Shown here: positions 22,241 to 34,400 of the stretch, one piece after another
Layout: the number at the start of each line of letters is the position of its first letter
How positions within the stretch are numbered: the first letter of the stretch is position 1
NCBI GenBank assembly: GCA_023078555.1
Contig: CM041198.1
Location: 6,541,924 to 6,605,923, forward strand
Reading direction: 5' to 3'
Length of the DNA: 64,000 nucleotides
Origin: Ulva prolifera
Taxonomy: Eukaryota; Chlorophyta; Ulvophyceae; Ulvales; Ulvaceae
Notes under the pieces: generated by a model
What the model was told of the DNA's origin: nothing
Database searches by the model: none
Seen by the model: the letters and a program-made list of their open reading frames with translations, nothing else
Translations under genes and position numbers: made by a program

Positions 22241-25200
22241 ATATATATACAGGCAGAATCGACAAATGAGCAAACGGGAGGTAGCACGGTGGTAAAGTGG
22301 CATCGCTGGTAGTACTGTGTTGGGCCCGGCACCTCAGAGCCGGAGTTACCGGGCTGTGCGGGCTCATACGAAGGCCTTTACCCAATTTGCCCCAGTTACC
22401 ATCGACATACCACGCTCGGCCGCGGTAGGTAAATGCGTCAAAAGGCACAGAGCAACAGATCGCCGCTGCACCGCTCCTACGCCCACGCATGTGATGTCAA
22501 TGTTACAAAGATATTTATTGCGAGTCAAACAGCCGTCTGTGTGGCCATTTAGAAAAGTCCGTACCAGCCGCTGTGCGGCAGCATACTGCTCTCTGGGTTT
22601 TCTGCCAAACTCGTTGTGTTCACATCCAGGTTTGGCATGACTCAGCAGAGTGAGGCCGAGCGAGCCCGCCATGCCAGCCCCCAATTCCAGCAGCTTGCTG
22701 GCTTGCCTGGCACTTGTAGGAGTAGCACATGTAAATTATGTGGCAGGTGGGATTCATGTGTGGTGCTGTCCACCTCCAAATATGCCCCAAAACTGACTTT
22801 TTCAATTCTCAGTGCAAGGATGTTTGCGGCAGGCCACTGTGATACCCCAGAGTGCATTACCACTGATGTTGTGTTGAAAATTCGCAGCCTCAAGGCCAAA
22901 CAACCAACATGCCGCTCGACCAGAATCCGCCCGATCAGCACTTCACATATACCTCAAGTGATCTCCTGTTCGAATCTGAGCCTCAATCCTTGCACACCAG
23001 CTCCAACAGCTATTCTGCGTGTGCTATCGAGCCCGACTATGCGCGTGCTTCACCATTTTCTGTGCTGAAAGTTGCTGTGCACTCAGTCTCACAAATCGAA
23101 TGCATTCACCGGCAGCTTTTTTGCGTGCTTCGCGAATCTGCATTCCAGTTGTCAACACTGATCTCGTGGAGTGCATGGCGTGGCGGTGTGGTGAGTGGTG
23201 TCCCGTGACGCACGCCCCATGCGAGATTCCAACACCCCGAGTTTTGGTGAAAACCGGTGTGCTGAATACCATACGGTACGAATGCGCACGGCCAGGCCTC
23301 CCGACAGGAAACATCACCGCACCAGACCAACTTGCAGCACATAGTCTTCGTTATAGTCATCCGTTTCATCCTGTACACGAGTATGTGGCTGCTCGAGCGT
23401 GCTTGACCGTGTTGACGTGCTCATCCCGTCGCAACCAACACAGTGTACACGGACGTCCTCGAGTTTGCAGCTTAATGCGGGCATAAATCCCCATGTGCAA
23501 GCCGTCATGATCTCATGGCAGTTGAGTTTGAGTATCCACCAATGACTGCTGTGTCGAATTCATAGGTGCATCAGTGGTCACATTGCAAGTAGAAGTCTTC
23601 TGAGACCTGCATCATGTACAGTACAAACCTCATGCCTGCATCATGTGCCTAGTAAGATCACTCCATTGCTCAGGCATGCACCATTGTTGAATGTACTGGC
23701 GCCGACCTGTATGTGCAGGCTACTCGATAGTCCAAGGAAAACGCCCTGTCGTGTTGCTTGAAGCGATTGTCTGTGTTCCACGCTGGTCGCCATGACTCTG
23801 TCCAATGTATTCCAATGGCTCACTGAGCTGCACAGGGATCACCTATTCAGTATGGGGGTTTCCGTGCTGCATGCCTCCACGATCCACATATCGCAGTCTG
23901 CTTCCTCACCTTGTGCTCATGTGTCAACAATACTGTCCTTGAGCAGGGCGTAGAGCGGCACAGAACAACACTGGTAACACATCTGAAGTGAATGCTTCAG
24001 AGGATTCTGCTGCTTCCACGGTTGCCGCGAGTGGCTTTGTGCTCGAGTGCGTCTAGCTGCTTCACCAATCCAGCCTTCACTTGCAGCATTCCTCACAGAT
24101 TTCGAAACAAGCAACAGTTTGCATATGTGCGACGAAGATGCAATCAAATCGTCGTAAAACAAAGCTCGAGGTCATGCTGACCTTTCGCAGCGCGAAAAGA
24201 ATGCTGTGGCGCTACATTCCGAGGGGCCTTGGGCTATCACGTCGACACAAAGCAAATAGGTACAGAATACTACGTAATGGACAGGGCGAGGTGGGGGCGC
24301 AACTGGGTACAAACAGCTATCGCGAAGCGTTTCAGCAGTGCACGGTCGAACAGGGTCAGTGTGTCTTAATGAAATTATCACGTTCAGAAGCGCTTTTGAA
24401 GTTCATTTGTGCATCTTGGTGTGTAGTTGTGTTGAAATGTCTACTGAGCGCTTGATCAGCCGCTACCGCAGCGACAAGCTGTGGCTACGAGGGTTTGCAA
24501 TAACCAGCGACCAAAATTTCTGCCGGGGCCTCATAGGACTGCAGCTCCAAGGGCACCCTGCTCATCATCCGGTCGCGCTCGGAGGAGCGGCACGGATGCC
24601 AACATCATCTATATGGAAGTGTCTCAGTGCTTTGAATGGTTGCTTCGGAGTTGTGACAGAAGCATCTGGGTTTGGTGTGAGGCAGTGTCATGCTCAATCG
24701 CATTCCAACAGTTGAGTGTTGAGTTCTCGATTCCCGTTTGCTTTGAAGAAAAACAAGGAACTACTGAACAACGCCAGTGCACACACCATTGGCATTCATG
24801 GCTCTGTGCGGCGTGGCAAAAGGGCAGAAAAGCATTCTTGGTGTGCTCAGGCTGGATCTGGACTCACGCCATGGTCACGACCACATGGTCAGATGTTGTC
24901 CTGCACAAAATTCTGAGCACATCCCTGGATTCATATGTCCCCTTTTCAGCTCTTTACGAGGGGCCTCACGTACTTTCAGAGTAACGCCGTGTACGTGGAC
25001 AAGACCCAAGCAGCCCAAGCTGCCGCTCATAGGCCCTAAAACTAGACAGAGTCGCAGCTGAAGTTATATCGAAAGCAAATGTGGATGGCTTCTGTCAAAG
25101 AGATGCCCGATCAGGCTGGCCAAAGGCCTGATCGAGCTCTGTCGACGTAATTCAGCGGTACGGACGGGTAAGCGGGCACACTTGCAATACACCGCCACAA

Positions 25201-25640
25201 CAAACCAAGGCTCCAAGTAGAGCACAACCAACGCAATTGAGCACTCAACAGCAATAGCGATCCATTCGACCCGGTGTCACAATGAACCGGGGCGCTTGCA
25301 CACTCTCCGGTGTACTCGAGCGGTAACCCGACGTAAAGCGGCGTTCTCCATGAGAGTTAAATTCATCTGGCTGCGTGCATAGACCTCACCTGAAGCCCGG
25401 AAAAACACCAATGTGGAGCACAGAAGATGAGGACTTGAATGCAAGTGGGCTTTCAGCGTTTCGTGTTTTTGCCGAAAATACCTAGCTATAGGCTGCCATC
25501 GGAATACCTCCAGTCTGCTCATTTGTCGATCCTGCCTGTGATACCTCACGGCAGCTCGAGATCTTGCAGGTGCGCGAGACTTCTGCGACTCGAATTCAGG
25601 CCGCACATGATTCAAGGCACAGCAACCCTGAGAATGTGTG
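22241..25640. other. Intergenic region without a supportable gene
   Basis: Only short frames lacking domains are present. Codon patterns are weak and change strand and frame every 200-300 bases. I see no repeats with target duplications here. Confidence 0.5.
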
Positions 25641-25649
25641 ATTGGGTGT

Positions 25650-25716
25650 GTATGTGTTGCTGCTGATTCGGATGAGATTCGGCTGTGGTGTTTGTCTTCT
25701 CCCGTTCTCTTGTGTA
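25650..25716 (+). mobile_element. Family B 3'-tail copy
   Basis: TGATTCGGATGAGATTCGG followed by TGGTGTTTGTCTTCTCCCG and a TGTGTAA end matches the family B 3' untranslated region. The flanks show at best a 6-8 base imperfect duplication (AATGTGTGAT against AATGTGATGC), so insertion boundaries are not proven. Confidence 0.6.
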
Positions 25717-25789
25717 ATGTGATGCATTTTCGGTGCGGCACAAGTCTGCGGAACGGGACCGCGGTCCGGATGTGCGCGACCACATTCAA

Positions 25790-25848
25790 ACCAGTGCTTG
25801 GCATTTTCTTCTCCTGTAAACTCTGTTGTAAGACCAGTGCTTGGCATT
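25790..25848 (+). mobile_element. 27-bp family B tail insertion with 16-bp target duplication
   Basis: ACCAGTGCTTGGCATT at 25790-25805 is repeated exactly at 25833-25848. The 27 bases between read TTCTTCTCC...CTCTGTTGTAAG, aligning with the last bases of family B (TCTTCTCCCGTTCACTC...TTGTAA). This is a clean non-LTR-type insertion that kept only the terminal part of the element. Confidence 0.85.
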
Positions 25849-26002
25849 GCTCACATGCATTTGTCTCCGCTCAATGAAGGGATCTCGCCCTCGTGGGCCG
25901 GCGGGCTTCCCGTGAGCCGCTGCGCCGCTCAGCGGAATATTAATGGCCCGGTGAACGTAAGCAACTTGTGGGGAAACGCGGTTGTAATTAGATCGTGTGT
26001 GG

Positions 26003-26078
26003 AGGTGTTGCTGTTGATTCGGATGAGATTCGGGTTTGGTGTATGCCTTTTTTCGTGCACTCGATCCCGGTCGGGTTG
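26003..26078 (+). mobile_element. Divergent family B 3'-tail copy
   Basis: TGTTGATTCGGATGAGATTCGG (in part) is followed by a GGTTTGGTGTATGCC stretch and a mutated GTGCACTCGATC region, aligning with the family B end. A possible short duplication (GGTTGTA at about 25979 and 26073) flanks it but is too short to be convincing. Confidence 0.55.
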
Positions 26079-26454
26079 TACAAGCCTGAAGCCTGGTTGA
26101 GCACCCCCATTCAAAGCGCCCACGCCACCGCTTCCGCCATATGCATGCTCGTACGGCACACGCAGAATTAGCAAAGCTGTCAGCCTGTGTTGTGGGGCAT
26201 CCTTGTCGAACATGGACACTGTACGCAATGGCAGACCCATGCATGCTCATTGCGCTTCAGCGGGCTGTGGTCGCCTGCGGCATCAACATCGCTCATCTGT
26301 TTTCCCCGCGGTGCACAGCAGTGCTGCGACCTGTGCACAACAATTCAATTTCAAGATTGCGTCTGCTCCGCCGTGCGTCAACATGTTCTGCTGCGTATTC
26401 TCTCGATGTCGGTCTCGACACATTGTTCATGCACGACCGACTGACAGATGCAGT

Positions 26455-26605
26455 GGCCCGCCCGCTGCGACTGGCTACCTGTTCCCCGCCGCTGGCTACT
26501 TGTTCCCCGAGTCTCCGGGGATTCGACTGCCATACCGGTTTCGGTGTTTGTTTGTAAGACTGCCATACCGCGGACGAGGTCAACGTACACGGCCAGCAAC
26601 AGACC
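26455..26605. mobile_element. Internally deleted fragment of the family B 5' region
   Basis: Positions 26459-26492 match 57242-57271 (GCCCGCCCGCTGCGACTGG...), and 26515-26600 match 57943-58006 (CTCCGGGGATTCGACTGCC..., then GGACGAGGTCAA and CAGCAACAGACC). The two blocks keep the same order and orientation but lack the roughly 670 bases between them in the 57-58 kb copy. The junction lacks splice-site consensus, so a deletion is more likely than a spliced retrocopy. Confidence 0.7.
26525..26570 (+). mobile_element. 20-bp insertion with 13-bp target duplication
   Basis: GACTGCCATACCG at 26525-26537 is repeated exactly at 26558-26570. The 20 bases between, GTTTCGGTGTTTGTTTGTAA, match the family B end with the middle 18 bases skipped between two TTTGT repeats. 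The paralogous sequence at about 57957-57990 has one copy of the target and no insertion, giving a direct unoccupied-site comparison. Confidence 0.85.
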
Positions 26606-29600
26606 AGCAACAGACATCAGGTCGTCTCAGGCTCAAGCATGATCTCAGATATGACAAGCTCTGCACACAATGAGCGCCATCCAAAACATGAGTCCAAAAC
26701 ATGCTGCACTGCTTGCTTTGAGACGTCATCTTCTGATCTGAGACGTCATCTTCTGATCTTGATCTCAAGCAACACGGACCAGCAGATACATGTTGACACT
26801 AGTTTGAGACTGGTACAAAAGACAATGCTGAGCTGACCCGTCCTTGTCAGGATGTCGTGGGTTCTGATCTGCATGCAAGAGGAAATTGAAACTGCCATAT
26901 ACGCGCGTGGTCACCTTGCTTCGCTCTGGAGGAGCCCCTGTGCTTTGCGCATGGTTGTCTGCCTGACACCAAGTGAAGGGGTTTCCAGGCGCTTTGTTCT
27001 TGTGGCATGTGGTCATTTGGAGGTGTCAATATCCTTTTCAGGACATGGCTCCATAAACCTAGATTTACTATCACAGGCCAGATGCCGAACAGGCGCACCC
27101 ATGGGTGCGCCACAGGAGTGCGCCATTGAGTGCGAACAGGCAAAGTCTTTGTAGACACGCTTATTTTACAATACACGGGCCTTAAGCTGTAGCTATTTGT
27201 ATTGCGAGTGCAACAACATAATCCCGGCGACGAACGGAGCACATGCGAGCCAGTTGCGCCGCGTGCAGTGCTACATGCTTGTGGGGTAGCGTATGGTGTT
27301 GCGGCCTGCAAGCATGATGCCACGGCAAACAACTGACGCGACATTGAATAATCATACATTACGGTGCATTTCGTGTCTCACGGTGCCACTTGCTGCCGTA
27401 AGTGTGGCCTTGGCCCGGTATTGCTGGATCATTCGCTGGGGCAGTCCACAGCTTGCGGCCACGCTAAAGCGCAGATAATCGTATGCAAATAAGGCAAAAT
27501 CCCTCAGGAAGTACGTTTACGCCATTTCTCGATGTCCGGACCGTGTCTAAGCAGAGCTTCATCGCTTCTTTGAGTATGTCCGGGCAATGTGACGGAGCAG
27601 TAAAAATCCTACACGGTGATCAAATGGCTCGTAATCGTTTCATGGACGCGTCAACCTTTGTATACGTTCCATTACTGTTTGCTTGTGTGGCCAGTGATAG
27701 CTGATTGTATCGTTGGGTTCCACTTGGGCTGTCTTGTGCACTTCGTGCTGAAGCAACGTATTTACGTAGCCCGGGCGCGGTCCCAAAACGATTACCACAA
27801 AGCATTCACAAGCGGCACACAGAAGCGCTTCTTTCATCCTCTTCGCTGCACGATGTTCGGTGACTCTGTAGCCGCTGCGTGTTGCGACTCGGGTGGTGAG
27901 CCATGTTTTGCAAAGCAACCAAGACTGCAACCACGACTGGGGTCCATGTTGGCGCAAATGCAGCGACAAAGTTGAACGCATATCACATATGGTTCAATAA
28001 TTGTATTCTGTCGTATGAGAAGTGTGTGCTAGAGACACCGCATGTGCATGTGAAGGCTTGCCAGCGTCACGCGTGATGGCACAGCTGCCTTTCACCGCAT
28101 AGCCCCACTGACACACATGTTGATGTCATAGACACTGATATCGGCCAGCTTGAGTGCCGTCAGGCGCGCGTGCATATTGGCACATACTGCACTGGCGCAC
28201 CTGTCGCGAACGGCTCACGCCTGAAACCGCGGCGCACTGTCTGCAAGTGCGCCACAAAATACATGGGTGCGCACGCAAGGTGCTCCAAAACGACACTGCA
28301 CGCAAAACAACGCAGAGAACGTTGTTATAATGGTTCATATACGTGTGATGTTGAGAGGTACACTCCTAGGCCCAATGCTTGTATATGGAGCTGCTCAGAG
28401 CAGCACTGCCCCAATGCAATCACTCACCAGCCCTCGAGGACACTCTAAGTCATCAAAATGCAACACACACACACACACACACATATTTCAATATTCTACA
28501 GTCACTTGCCCTTCATGTGCGTTTCATTGTTGCCAAAAAGCCTGTGAAAGGTACCTTGGCCTCCTGCACACGAGCCATGTCATAGGCAGACAGTACATTC
28601 AACGGTACAGAAGATAATGCTAGAAAATGCCAGAAGTTGCGACACAAACCCGCCATGCTAGGCATGTTGTTGTAATCATCATATCTCTCAATAGAAGCCA
28701 CGACAATTCAAGGACCTGTACGCAAACGAACTGCTGAGTTTGAAAACGTCATCAGACAATGCCTCGGTGCAGATGTAACATGGAGCCAGCTTCATACCAG
28801 ATCAAGAACATTGAGCAACCTTGAACATCACAGCATGCAAGCATACTAGTTGCCTCACAAATATGTACATAAGAATCTCCGCTCCACACTTGGCGATCAT
28901 ATGTTGTAACCATCGTGGGTGTGGCTCGAACATACTCACAGCTCTCCACACCTGCAGTCGTGGCGGCCTATGGCAGTTTACCAAAGCGGAAAGATGGTTT
29001 GGGTCAAAGTGAAAGATAGCTCCATTCAGGCTCAGGTCTGGGCAAGCTGGGAAAGCATTCAGCAAGAGATGCATTGGGAGGTCCACGACAAACAACACAA
29101 GCTCGACACGAACCTGAATACTTCACGTGTCTCCTGCGGATACGAAAGTAAAATCTTTACCGTTTGTGTAGTGTTTCAACCTGCGCACGACATTTGGTTG
29201 CGGCCGTGAAGCATCTGACACCGATAGAGAATACACGCTGATGCGCATAATCGTCACAAATCAGCGCAAGGATACAGTAAATTGGTTGAATGTACATGGT
29301 CTCTTGCTTGAAACTGATACGATGCAATGATGTTTGCCAGGCCCGGGGCCTGCTTCCAACGCAGCCTGGTCAACAACGACCTCGCTGATGAAGTGCGCTG
29401 TGAAGCAGAAGCTGTCAAACATCAATCTTTGAAATCTGAAGATGGACATGCCTGCATATAAGACCGCGCGAGTTCTTGCGGAACACCTGCTTGCCTGCAG
29501 TGCCGAGGAGTTGCAGGTAACATTGCAATGTGCAGCAACGTGCTACACAATGACAGAATCTATGCAAATTGAAGGCCCGTGTCTATTCATGAAAATAGTA

Positions 29601-29677
29601 TCAGGTACTGCTGGCGCCTCGCGAAGGCTGGCTGCAGGAGGCGATGCAACACGCGCTAGTCACAGATGCAACATGCA
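26571..29677. other. Intergenic region without a supportable gene
   Basis: It contains a 20-base tandem duplication (GAGACGTCATCTTCTGATCT, about 26720-26760) and a short CA microsatellite at 28462-28483. The reading frames are short and unrelated to known families. Confidence 0.5.
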
Positions 29678-30124
29678 CAGAGTTGCATTAGTACGTTTCG
29701 TGATAAAGTACGTTAAGCAAAAATACGCGTATGGTACGTTGGCTATAATCAGGGGGGGTTGAAAAGTACGCTGTATAGGCTACATTGCTGGCTTGGCGCC
29801 GGAGGCGCCAAGCCCGTGATGACCAGCCGTGGTGCCACGGTCACTGTCATCTGTGCTTAGGCACATTATTGCAGAGAATAGTACAATGAACTAGTAGTCA
29901 ATCAGATGATCAGGTTACTCAGATTCATCGTGCAATGCAAGGGATGTTCAAAACCTTCTTTGGCCTTGTGGCTAGAGGTGCACCACAGTGCAGAGCTCCA
30001 GGCTCTCCGAAATCGGCCAAGTCCGAAACGTACGCGCGTACTGTACGCTGATAAAGTACGTAAGCATAAAATACGCGTATTAAACGTACCGAAATCGAAA
30101 GATACGCGTATTAATGCAACTCTG
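29678..30124 (+). mobile_element. hAT-type MITE, copy 1 (447 bp)
   Basis: It starts CAGAGTTGCATTAGTACG and ends with the inverse (CGTATTAATGCAACTCTG). The interior is rich in ACGCGTAT/GTACG motifs and has a GGCTTGGCGCC-GGA-GGCGCCAAGCC hairpin at about 29792-29816. Copy 2, inverted, is at 56154-56610. No coding capacity is present. Its flanks (AACATGCA left, CATGTTGT right) do not form a direct duplication, unlike copy 2. Confidence 0.85.
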
Positions 30125-31450
30125 CATGTTGTTTGTTATGATTCCTTGAAATTGTTCCGCCTGGTATAATCTACGTAGTTTATCACAAGTGCGCACTCAT
30201 GCATCAATGACAGATATGGAAAACAGACGGCTGCGTCTGCCTTGTTTTATGCTGCAAGGTGCTAAGTGGTGACCGGGGGCTACCATTCACACAGCTTTGT
30301 ACAGCTGCACGCCTGCAGACCTATGCCGCACAAATACAGCGCGAATAGACTTACAAAGTGCGCAGACGTATTCTGTGTACATGGCGATGTATAATGTCAT
30401 GAGTTCATATATCTGTCACGAGAACAAGCCAGATCGCGTACACGCCAGAACAGATCCACATACGCACTGGTGTGACCCGACCGTGCTATCACGCGAAATC
30501 AACTTAATCACATACAGGGGTTGGTGCTATGAAAGCCGCGAAACGCTGCTGCCGCCTGTGTGAACTGTCAGTTCAGCCCAACCGCGCTTACAGAGAAGCG
30601 ATCACAGGACATGGCACGCCCTGAAATCAAGTAAATAGCCTTTTCATATTCTCCAATCACCTGACTGCAACTCACAGGCATCAGTTCGCTTGTAGCACGC
30701 CGCATGAGCTGTGCACTGTCGTGACTCACTTCCACACGGCGCACCTGGACCTATGGCGCACTGCAAAGGCGCGCCGAACTTCATCACGCGAACCGATACA
30801 ACCTCTGTAAGACCACATTGAACAAACCAAGCCTGTCACAACGATACATATGCACTAAGTAACCTCAATACAACCTCAAACCTCCAAAATACCCCTTTCC
30901 GGAAAAGTTGTGGCTTAGCGCACCCCCAGGCGGCGCACCCTTCCCGCCGGCGCACCCAGGTGAGTCAGTCTGGCATCTGGCCTGTGATACTCTCCACCTG
31001 TTCTGCCGTACACACCCTCCGCCCACGAGCGCCGACTCTCACACCGTCGACACAAGCCAGCCCAGTCCATCTGTATAGGAAGGTCAAAGCCGGTCAGGCA
31101 GGTAGCGCCATAGGGCATTAACGCACCCGGGCCCGCGCACGCACCGCCACAACGGACAGTCCCGCACATGTACACATGCATGACCGCGCACTCCAGAACC
31201 CACCCCTGCGGCTGCCACAGATGTGCACAGGTTTCCACATGCCAATGCTTCATGACTCGAGTTCTCACGTTTCGCATCTTCAGTTGGCCAGTCCGGTTGT
31301 TTGCTGTTTGCTGAGGGTGCCCGGCAGTGGTGAGGTAAACTTGGTTTGCGTTCAAAACTGCAATGCTTTACAGTTTTGAAATATTTTGATAAGTATACAG
31401 ACTGGTGGTGGTGTGCAGGCCTACGTGTATACGACATATAGCTTTGAGTG
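30125..31450. other. Intergenic region without a supportable gene
   Basis: No domain-bearing frame occurs. It is the upstream region of the plus-strand cysteine-rich gene starting at 31451, so its promoter presumably lies here, but I see no defined element. Confidence 0.45.
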
Positions 31451-34400
31451 ATGCGTGCGCCTGTCTCTCAGGCAACGCGTGTGCGCTGCGGAGTCCTGGC
31501 GGCGGCGCTGCAGCTACTCATGGGGAGCATGATGCGCAGCCCGGTGTTCGCTCAGGATGCCGGACCAGGTGTGGCTTACAGCTAAAGTTTAAATTTGCAA
31601 AGGCCGGCAACTTTGCGGCACGCTTGGCCACCGTGACCCCACGCAGCCACATCATTGTGTGGCCTGCAGTTCAGTTCCCCGCAGTGACACCTGTTTGTGT
31701 TTTTCATGTAGCAGCCAGGTGCCATTTGAAATGAAACCGCCTGATGATTTGCAGCTCAGGTGCTTCCTGCGTAAGCCACACCTCAACTTGATCAGCGATT
31801 GTTCGCCCTGGGGAGTGTGATCCATGGCAATGATGCCCTCCGCATGCAGACACTTCAGGGCCGTGCGGTCTCCCAGGAGCTCGGTGCTGCGAGATTGGCG
31901 CCCAGTGCGATGACTTCAGCTCCTGTTCGGATGACTTGAACATTTGCATCGGCTGTGGAGGATTCGCGCAGCCCTGCTGTGATGCCGGCATCTGCGACAC
32001 CGACGGTATCATACCGATCGGCTGCAATGCCGACAACGTCTGTGTGATGGTGTGTGGCTTACGGGGTCTGCCGTGCTGCAGCGATTCTATACTCCCTCCC
32101 ACAGGATGCGACTCCCGCAGTGACACCTGCTCGTCGGGTATCTGCACCACATGTGGTTCTCTAGAGGGGCCGTGCTGTGATGACGGCCAATGTGGTACTA
32201 CTACATTCGGTGGCCGTCCCACTTTCCCGACGCAATGTGACCCAACACTCAACGTCTGCCTGCCCGTCGAAGAGGACTGCGGGGCGCAGGGCGAGGCGTG
32301 CTGTGCTGCGGCTTCGCAGCAGCCTGGATACGATGACCCGTTTTGCCTTTCTGGCTCAGGCTGCATGCTTTGACGGCACGTGCAGCATCTGTGGATTTGA
32401 TGGCGTTCAGTGCTGTCCCACCTCCTTCGGCCCGGGCTCAGGCTTAGACTACGCAGGTCGCGGCTTTTGTTTACCAAGTGGGATCTGCGTCGGCGGTTTT
32501 CCGCCTCCCCCTGAGCCCGTGCCTCCCACTTCTCCTGACGGTGCGATGATTGACACTCGCTTTGGCTCACCACGGGGCCTTGCTGCGCCATCAGGGGCGC
32601 TCCACAGTGACGGGCTGCCAAAGTCTGCACCATGTCAGGCAACTGTGATAGATGTGTAAAAAAATTGAAACAGAAACATGCGCCTGCAAACCCATGTATT
32701 GTCAATACACCGTGCGACCGCACGATGATTTTGTTCGACTGCCATCATGAGCGCTTCAATCGCATGCAGGCTGTGGTGGCGAAGGTGAGCCCTACTGCGA
32801 CTCTGTTTCGTGCTTGGATGAGGACCTGGTGTGTGACTCTGGAGTGTGCGAGAGATGCGGCGCCACGTACGACCAGTGCTGCGAGGGCGACGCCTGCCGC
32901 GGCGATGCCCCATGCGGCGCCGCCTCTGGCCTGTGCCTGCCTGTTGTTATAGGTATGTTCTCCTGCTCTGCGCCTGCCAGTATGATTTCCTTGCCCGAAC
33001 GGCTGACTCCTGTGATGGGCCTCTGGCATACGCCGGCACCACCAAACATGGTTCAGCTGTGCCATGTACGTATACATGTAGTGCATTCAACGCCGGCAAT
33101 TGTGTACAACCATGATCACCGATTATCGCCCGGCCACGCCTCTGTTGGCCCATGTACGCAATGAGGCTGAGCTTGGCAAATTCAGATGCATATGTGTGGC
33201 ACACACCCACAATTGTGATTGTAGCGAGGGTTTGTGCCGCCATCATGGTGTGGTGTACATTTGATCAAGGCGCCGCTGGTGACTACGGCACCTGCAGAGG
33301 GGGTCATGCACTCCCGCTACGAAGTGGTCCCAGTGAGGGCGCGCGAAATCGACGACGATTTTGATCGATTGGGGGAAACTTTAAGTATTATTTAGGATAA
33401 ATGAACAGAATGGCTGATTCATCTCGGAGGTTTGGGGAGAATCGCCCGAAGTCGCCGATTTGGGCTGTTCCCGTGGGGAGTACCCCCAAATCCGCGTTTT
33501 GTTCCCCAAACATCGACATTCTTCCCCAACCGTCCCCAAACTCGTTCTATGATGCTTCTTTTGATGTTTTACTGGCATATAGCCTTCCTTGGTATTATTT
33601 TGCGTCTCTGTGTGCCCTTTTCCAAACTCAGTGTCAAATCGTGGTCAGCATACCTTCATGTGATGTCTGTTGACACTGGGACTCTCAAATACAACTATTG
33701 TGCGAAATTATATTCGTGTTGACAGTTCCGGGATGTGATTTCCCCATGGCGAGGTGCAGCTGGTCCGCTTACCAGTAGCCTACCCAACTTGAATCTGTGG
33801 ACTCACGTGCAATGCAAGTCCGGGTGTTGCAATCGGTTGAGATAGCTCTTGCAGCTGCCGTGCTTGTTATTCGCGGCCATTGCTGTTCACGTCCTATGCC
33901 TCTGTAGTTTGGTTTGATCAGAGTTGTCCATCGTATGTTGTAGTGTTGTGCGATGCCGGCTGTTCAATCAGTATAACGTCCCCCGCGGAAACTCCTCGGG
34001 CCTCATAGATGAATTCTCGAAACCACAGTTGCGTGTTGCCACGACATTCACCTCGTTTGGCTCCTCGACTGGTCGCGGCACCACTGTATTGACGACTCCC
34101 ACGACTCGACTCCCTGCAATTCCAAGGCCGACACAGGCTCCACCTACTATATAGGCACCGGATACGTCTTGCACACCATCGTATAACACCTGTTGACCAC
34201 TGCGTGGTCACGAAGCCATGTCATTGCAGTGCGTCGAGGTCTGCTCAGCTGTGACGACGACCACATCACTCACAGAAGTCGCAACAGTGCACACATCGCC
34301 AATGTACACTATCATAGTGACTTTTCTATGTTGTCACTGCACTGTGATCACTGGCGTGCGTTTGGGCGGGAAAAGCTGAGCAAATGCCACCGTTTGGGGA

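Noticed and set aside
26459-26530. Spliced retrocopy of family B RNA
   Set aside because: The junction lacks GT/AG at the corresponding positions in the longer copy; a simple deletion explains it.
32953-32980. A 28-base GT-AG mini-intron after exon 3 of the cysteine-rich gene
   Set aside because: Splicing there would give an immediate stop in the required phase; the phase fits the exon at 37797 instead.
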